Source: Leptolinea sp964420995
GTDB taxonomy: Bacteria; Chloroflexota; Anaerolineae; Anaerolineales; Anaerolineaceae
Assembly (NCBI GenBank): GCA_964420995.1
Contig: CAYQUX010000007.1
Location: 92,546-156,545, forward strand
Length of the DNA: 64,000 nucleotides
Reading direction: 5' to 3'
Below the pieces are notes generated by a model. The model was given only the letters and a program-made list of their open reading frames with translations, searched no databases and had not been told where the DNA came from. Shown here one piece after another: positions 61,814 through 64,000 of the stretch. The position numbers and the translations under genes were made by a program. The number at the start of each line of letters is the position of its first letter. Position 1 is the first letter of the stretch.

Positions 61814-62599
61814 ATGGCTGTACCTGACCTGGAAATGGAAGAAACAACTGTTTACCAACGGCCTGAATCATTAACGGATACGAATACCCACTATTGCCCC
61901 GGTTGTACCCATGGCGTGGCTCACCGGCTAATTGCCGAGGTGATCGATGAAATGGGCATCCGCGAACGAACGGTCGGTGTGGCATCGGTGGGATGCTCGG
62001 TATTCGCGTATAACTATTTTGATGTGGATTTTGTGCAGGCCCCTCATGGACGCGCCCCGGCCATGGCTACTGGCGTAAAACGTGTGCTGCCAGACCGTTT
62101 CGTGTTCACCTACCAGGGTGATGGCGATATGGTCTCGATCGGTATGGCCGAGATCATCCACGCCGCTGCCCGAGGGGAAAATATCACCGTAATTTTCCTG
62201 AACAACACAAATTATGGCATGACCGGTGGACAGATGGCCCCCACCACGCTGCCCGGCCAGAAGACCACCTCCTGCCCCAACGGGCGCGACGTGGAGACCG
62301 CCGGCTACCCCATCCGGGCGTCTGAATTGCTGGCCAAGCTGGACGGCGCCAGTTACGTGGCGCGGCGCAGCCTGCACGATCCCAAGAATATCCGCCTGGC
62401 CAAAAAAGCGATTCGCACCGCCTTTGAATCACAGGCGCGTGGATTGGGCTTTTCAATGGTTGAACTGCTGTCCATCTGCCCGACAAACTGGGGAATGACT
62501 CCCAAACAGTCCATCCAGTGGCTGGAAGAAAAAATGATCCCCTACTACTCGCTGGGTGACTTCAAGGTCAACCCGAGTGTAGCCGAGATCAAGATATAG
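61814..62599 (+). CDS. 2-oxoacid:ferredoxin oxidoreductase beta subunit (TPP-binding)
   Basis: The 261-residue beta subunit binds thiamine pyrophosphate: CPGCTHGVAHRLI and the TPP motif GDGDMVSIGMAEIIHAA with ITVIFLNNTNYGMTGGQMAPTT. The NYGMTGGQ form, followed by GQKTTSCPNGRD, is the pattern I associate with 3-methyl-2-oxobutanoate (VOR) type enzymes, which suggests branched-chain substrate, but KOR shares much of it. GGAAAGGG precedes the start. Confidence 0.9.
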   Translation: MAVPDLEMEETTVYQRPESLTDTNTHYCPGCTHGVAHRLIAEVIDEMGIRERTVGVASVGCSVFAYNYFDVDFVQAPHGRAPAMATGVKRVLPDRFVFTYQGDGDMVSIGMAEIIHAAARGENITVIFLNNTNYGMTGGQMAPTTLPGQKTTSCPNGRDVETAGYPIRASELLAKLDGASYVARRSLHDPKNIRLAKKAIRTAFESQARGLGFSMVELLSICPTNWGMTPKQSIQWLEEKMIPYYSLGDFKVNPSVAEIKI

Positions 62600-62611
62600 G
62601 CGGGAGGAAAA

Positions 62612-63160
62612 ATGCAAACTGAGATCCTCATTGCGGGATTTGGCGGCCAGGGTGTGCTGTTTGCCGGACAGTTGCTGGCCTATGCCGGAATGGAAAATAA
62701 CAAGCAGGTCACCTGGATCCCATCCTATGGGCCTGAAATGCGCGGTGGGACGGCCAATTGCACGGTGATCATATCGGATGACGAGATCGGCTCTCCACTG
62801 GTGCGACATCCAAAGGTGTTGATGGCTTTCAACCTCCCATCTTTGGACAAGTACGAAAGCACTGTGGCGGAAGGTGGCCTTCTGGTCAATAACTCATCCA
62901 TGATCGAACGATCGGTGGATCGGAATAACGTGCGCGTTGTGGCACTCCCGGCCAATGATGAGGCGGAAGCTCTTGGAGACAAACGCCTGACGAACATGGT
63001 CATGTTGGGAGCCATGCTGGCCAACCAGGATGTATTACCACTTGAAGCGCTGGAGAAAGCGCTGGAAAACCACATCCCCGAACGTCACCGAAAATTGCTG
63101 CCATCGAACATCAAGGCATTGCGTAAAGGTGCCGAGTTCAAGGCGGTGGGTGTTAAATAG
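62612..63160 (+). CDS. 2-oxoacid:ferredoxin oxidoreductase gamma subunit
   Basis: The 182-residue gamma subunit has the family pattern: ILIAGFGGQGVLFAGQLLAYAG at the N-terminus (coenzyme A-binding domain), PSYGPEMRGGTANCTVIIS, and LVNNSSMIE near residue 90. GGAGG precedes the ATG. It is the last gene of the delta-alpha-beta-gamma operon and is followed by a strong terminator. The complete complex should make acyl-CoA and reduced ferredoxin anaerobically. Confidence 0.92.
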   Translation: MQTEILIAGFGGQGVLFAGQLLAYAGMENNKQVTWIPSYGPEMRGGTANCTVIISDDEIGSPLVRHPKVLMAFNLPSLDKYESTVAEGGLLVNNSSMIERSVDRNNVRVVALPANDEAEALGDKRLTNMVMLGAMLANQDVLPLEALEKALENHIPERHRKLLPSNIKALRKGAEFKAVGVK

Positions 63161-63185
63161 GTCCATCGAAGAGAAGAGAAGCGCG

Positions 63186-63222
63186 ACAGGCCGGGTCAAT
63201 TGATCCGGCCTGTTTGTATTTT
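63186..63222 (+). terminator. Terminator of the oxidoreductase operon
   Basis: ACAGGCCGG (63186-63194) and CCGGCCTGT (63205-63213) form a perfect 9-bp stem with a 10-nt loop, followed by TTGTATTTTTATT. Confidence 0.88.
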
Positions 63223-63310
63223 TATTGTCTCCTGAAGGTGTGTTCGGTGCATAGTGGGCCCACTAAATGTTGAATTCTTTTGGAATGGTCCGGGTTCTTT
63301 TTCAATCATA

Positions 63311-63575
63311 CCTGGCTTCGACAGGCTCAGCCAGCGGATTAAATTCCGCTGCCCGAGCTTGTCGAGGGCAGATTATATGAGTCACATTAGCTCAGCCAGA
63401 GCAATAAATTCCGTTGCTCGGGCATGTCAAGGGTAGAAAGCATGAGTCACATTAGCTCAGCCAGCGGATTAAACTCCGTTGCCCGAGCCTGTCGAGGGCA
63501 AACTTGTGGAAAACTCTTTATTTCCATTATTATTCTCATGCGAGAGACCTTCATAAAAATCCTGTGGCCGCGATC
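63311..63575. repeat. REP-like palindromic repeat block, copy A
   Basis: Three subunits of about 65 bp follow each other (GCTCAGCC at 63325, 63390 and 63455). Each forms an imperfect hairpin: GACAGGCTCAGCCAGCGG pairs with CCGCTGCCCGAGCTTGTC around an AT loop. Subunits 2 and 3 start with GAGTCACATTAG. The unique tail of the block ends at GGCCGCGATC. I saw no coding region in it. Confidence 0.85.
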
Positions 63576-63588
63576 ATATTGTATGTAG

Positions 63589-63651
63589 GGTAGAAGCATC
63601 CGGTGAGAAACAAATAGGAACACTCGGGCATCCTTTCCGGATGCTTCTACC
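63589..63651. repeat. Perfect 15-bp inverted repeat
   Basis: GGTAGAAGCATCCGG (63589-63603) and CCGGATGCTTCTACC (63637-63651) enclose 33 bp that contains a partial copy of the inner arm (GCATCC). It lies in the 162-bp spacer between repeat blocks A and B. No gene or terminator context. Confidence 0.8.
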
Positions 63652-63737
63652 GCAGGTGTGCATAGAAATCATTTGAGTTTAGGAAGATTTCCCCACCGTA
63701 TTTTGCATAACCTCCGCGCCATAGGAAAACCTTAAAT

Positions 63738-64000
63738 CCTGGCTTCGACAGGCTCAGCCAGCGCAAGTAATTCCGCTGCCCGAGCTTGTCGAGGGCAGAT
63801 TATATGAGTCACGTTAGCACAGCCAGCGAGAGTATGCGCTGCCCAACCTTGTCAAGGGCAGAAAACATGAGTCACATTAGCTCAGCCAGCGGATTAAACT
63901 CCGTTGCCCGAGCCTGTCGAGGGCAGACTTGTGGAAAACTCCTTATTTCCAATATTATTCTCTTGCGAGAGACCTTCATAAAAATCCTGTGGCCGCGATC
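63738..64000. repeat. REP-like palindromic repeat block, copy B (to the window edge)
   Basis: Copy B matches block A nearly base for base in its first and third subunits and tail; the middle subunit differs more (GCACAGCCAGCGAGAGTATGCGCTG). It ends at the same GGCCGCGATC as copy A, at the window edge, so more may follow. Starts of A and B are 427 bp apart. The 63576-63737 spacer holds no gene. Confidence 0.85.

Noticed and set aside
63311..64000. CRISPR array
   Set aside because: The units are long imperfect palindromes about 65 bp apart without unique 25-40-bp spacers between short identical repeats, and no cas genes are near.

Overview
The window looks like a chromosomal segment of a Chloroflexota bacterium, most likely class Anaerolineae. 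This is an inference from gene content, with no marker phylogeny behind it. The supporting content is secreted proteins carrying the NBR1-type Ig-like domain, many lipoproteins with Pro/Thr-rich linkers, an MscL with a C-terminal zinc ribbon, a four-subunit 2-oxoacid:ferredoxin oxidoreductase, an AmmeMemoRadiSam-type radical SAM enzyme, a SpoIIIAA-like ATPase with an R3H domain, and moderate-to-high GC. The oxidoreductase and the radical SAM enzyme fit an anaerobic or fermentative life. There is no phage and no insertion sequence. The only RNA gene seen is a tRNA-Leu(CAA).

Layout. 1-5.1 kb: a truncated MFS exporter, an Rrf2 regulator, mscL, a YbjQ-family gene, surE, ychF and tRNA-Leu with its own promoter. 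5.1-8.8 kb: two secreted proteins in strikingly AT-rich DNA; one is a chimera of GC-rich Ig-like repeats and an AT-rich HExxH domain. 8.9-13.9 kb: GNAT and phospholipase-D genes, then a Fic protein divergent from an AT-rich type II restriction-modification pair. 13.9-24.4 kb, all minus strand: PlsC-DedA, PrsW, an R3H-ATPase-tmk-like operon, a pdxST operon with an overlapping third gene, and a PadR-FecCD permease-ABC ATPase-NTPase operon. 24.5-29.6 kb, plus strand: a probable glucosylglycerate or mannosylglucosylglycerate compatible-solute cluster (GT4, UspA-GpgS fusion, histidine phosphatase, MggA-like GT4). 29.6-38.3 kb: ABC-F, subtilase, AmrS-like enzyme, inositol monophosphatase family, a CcrM-like methylase and PepF.

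38.5-49.6 kb: lipoproteins with Ig-like or beta-propeller domains, a 23-residue basic protein, a dead LivF fragment, two polytopic membrane proteins, an autoregulated LacI regulator with two perfect operators, an SRPBCC membrane protein and a secreted protein of six MABP-like repeats. 49.7-57.9 kb: a Ro60/TROVE protein behind a near-consensus promoter, a decayed CPBP protease next to an intact one, a serine hydrolase, zinc-ribbon membrane proteins, FluC and an EXLDI-family protein. 58.1-64 kb: a LysM lipoprotein, a thiolase, the vor/kor-type operon, and finally about 700 bp of REP-like palindromic repeats arranged as a 265-bp block repeated every 427 bp.

The most unusual items are the UspA-GpgS compatible-solute cluster, the six-repeat MABP-like secreted protein, the Ro60 leader with helically phased repeats, the LacI promoter/operator pair controlling an orphan small gene, and the restriction system with an inverted repeat over its start codon. 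None is proven to be a new system.
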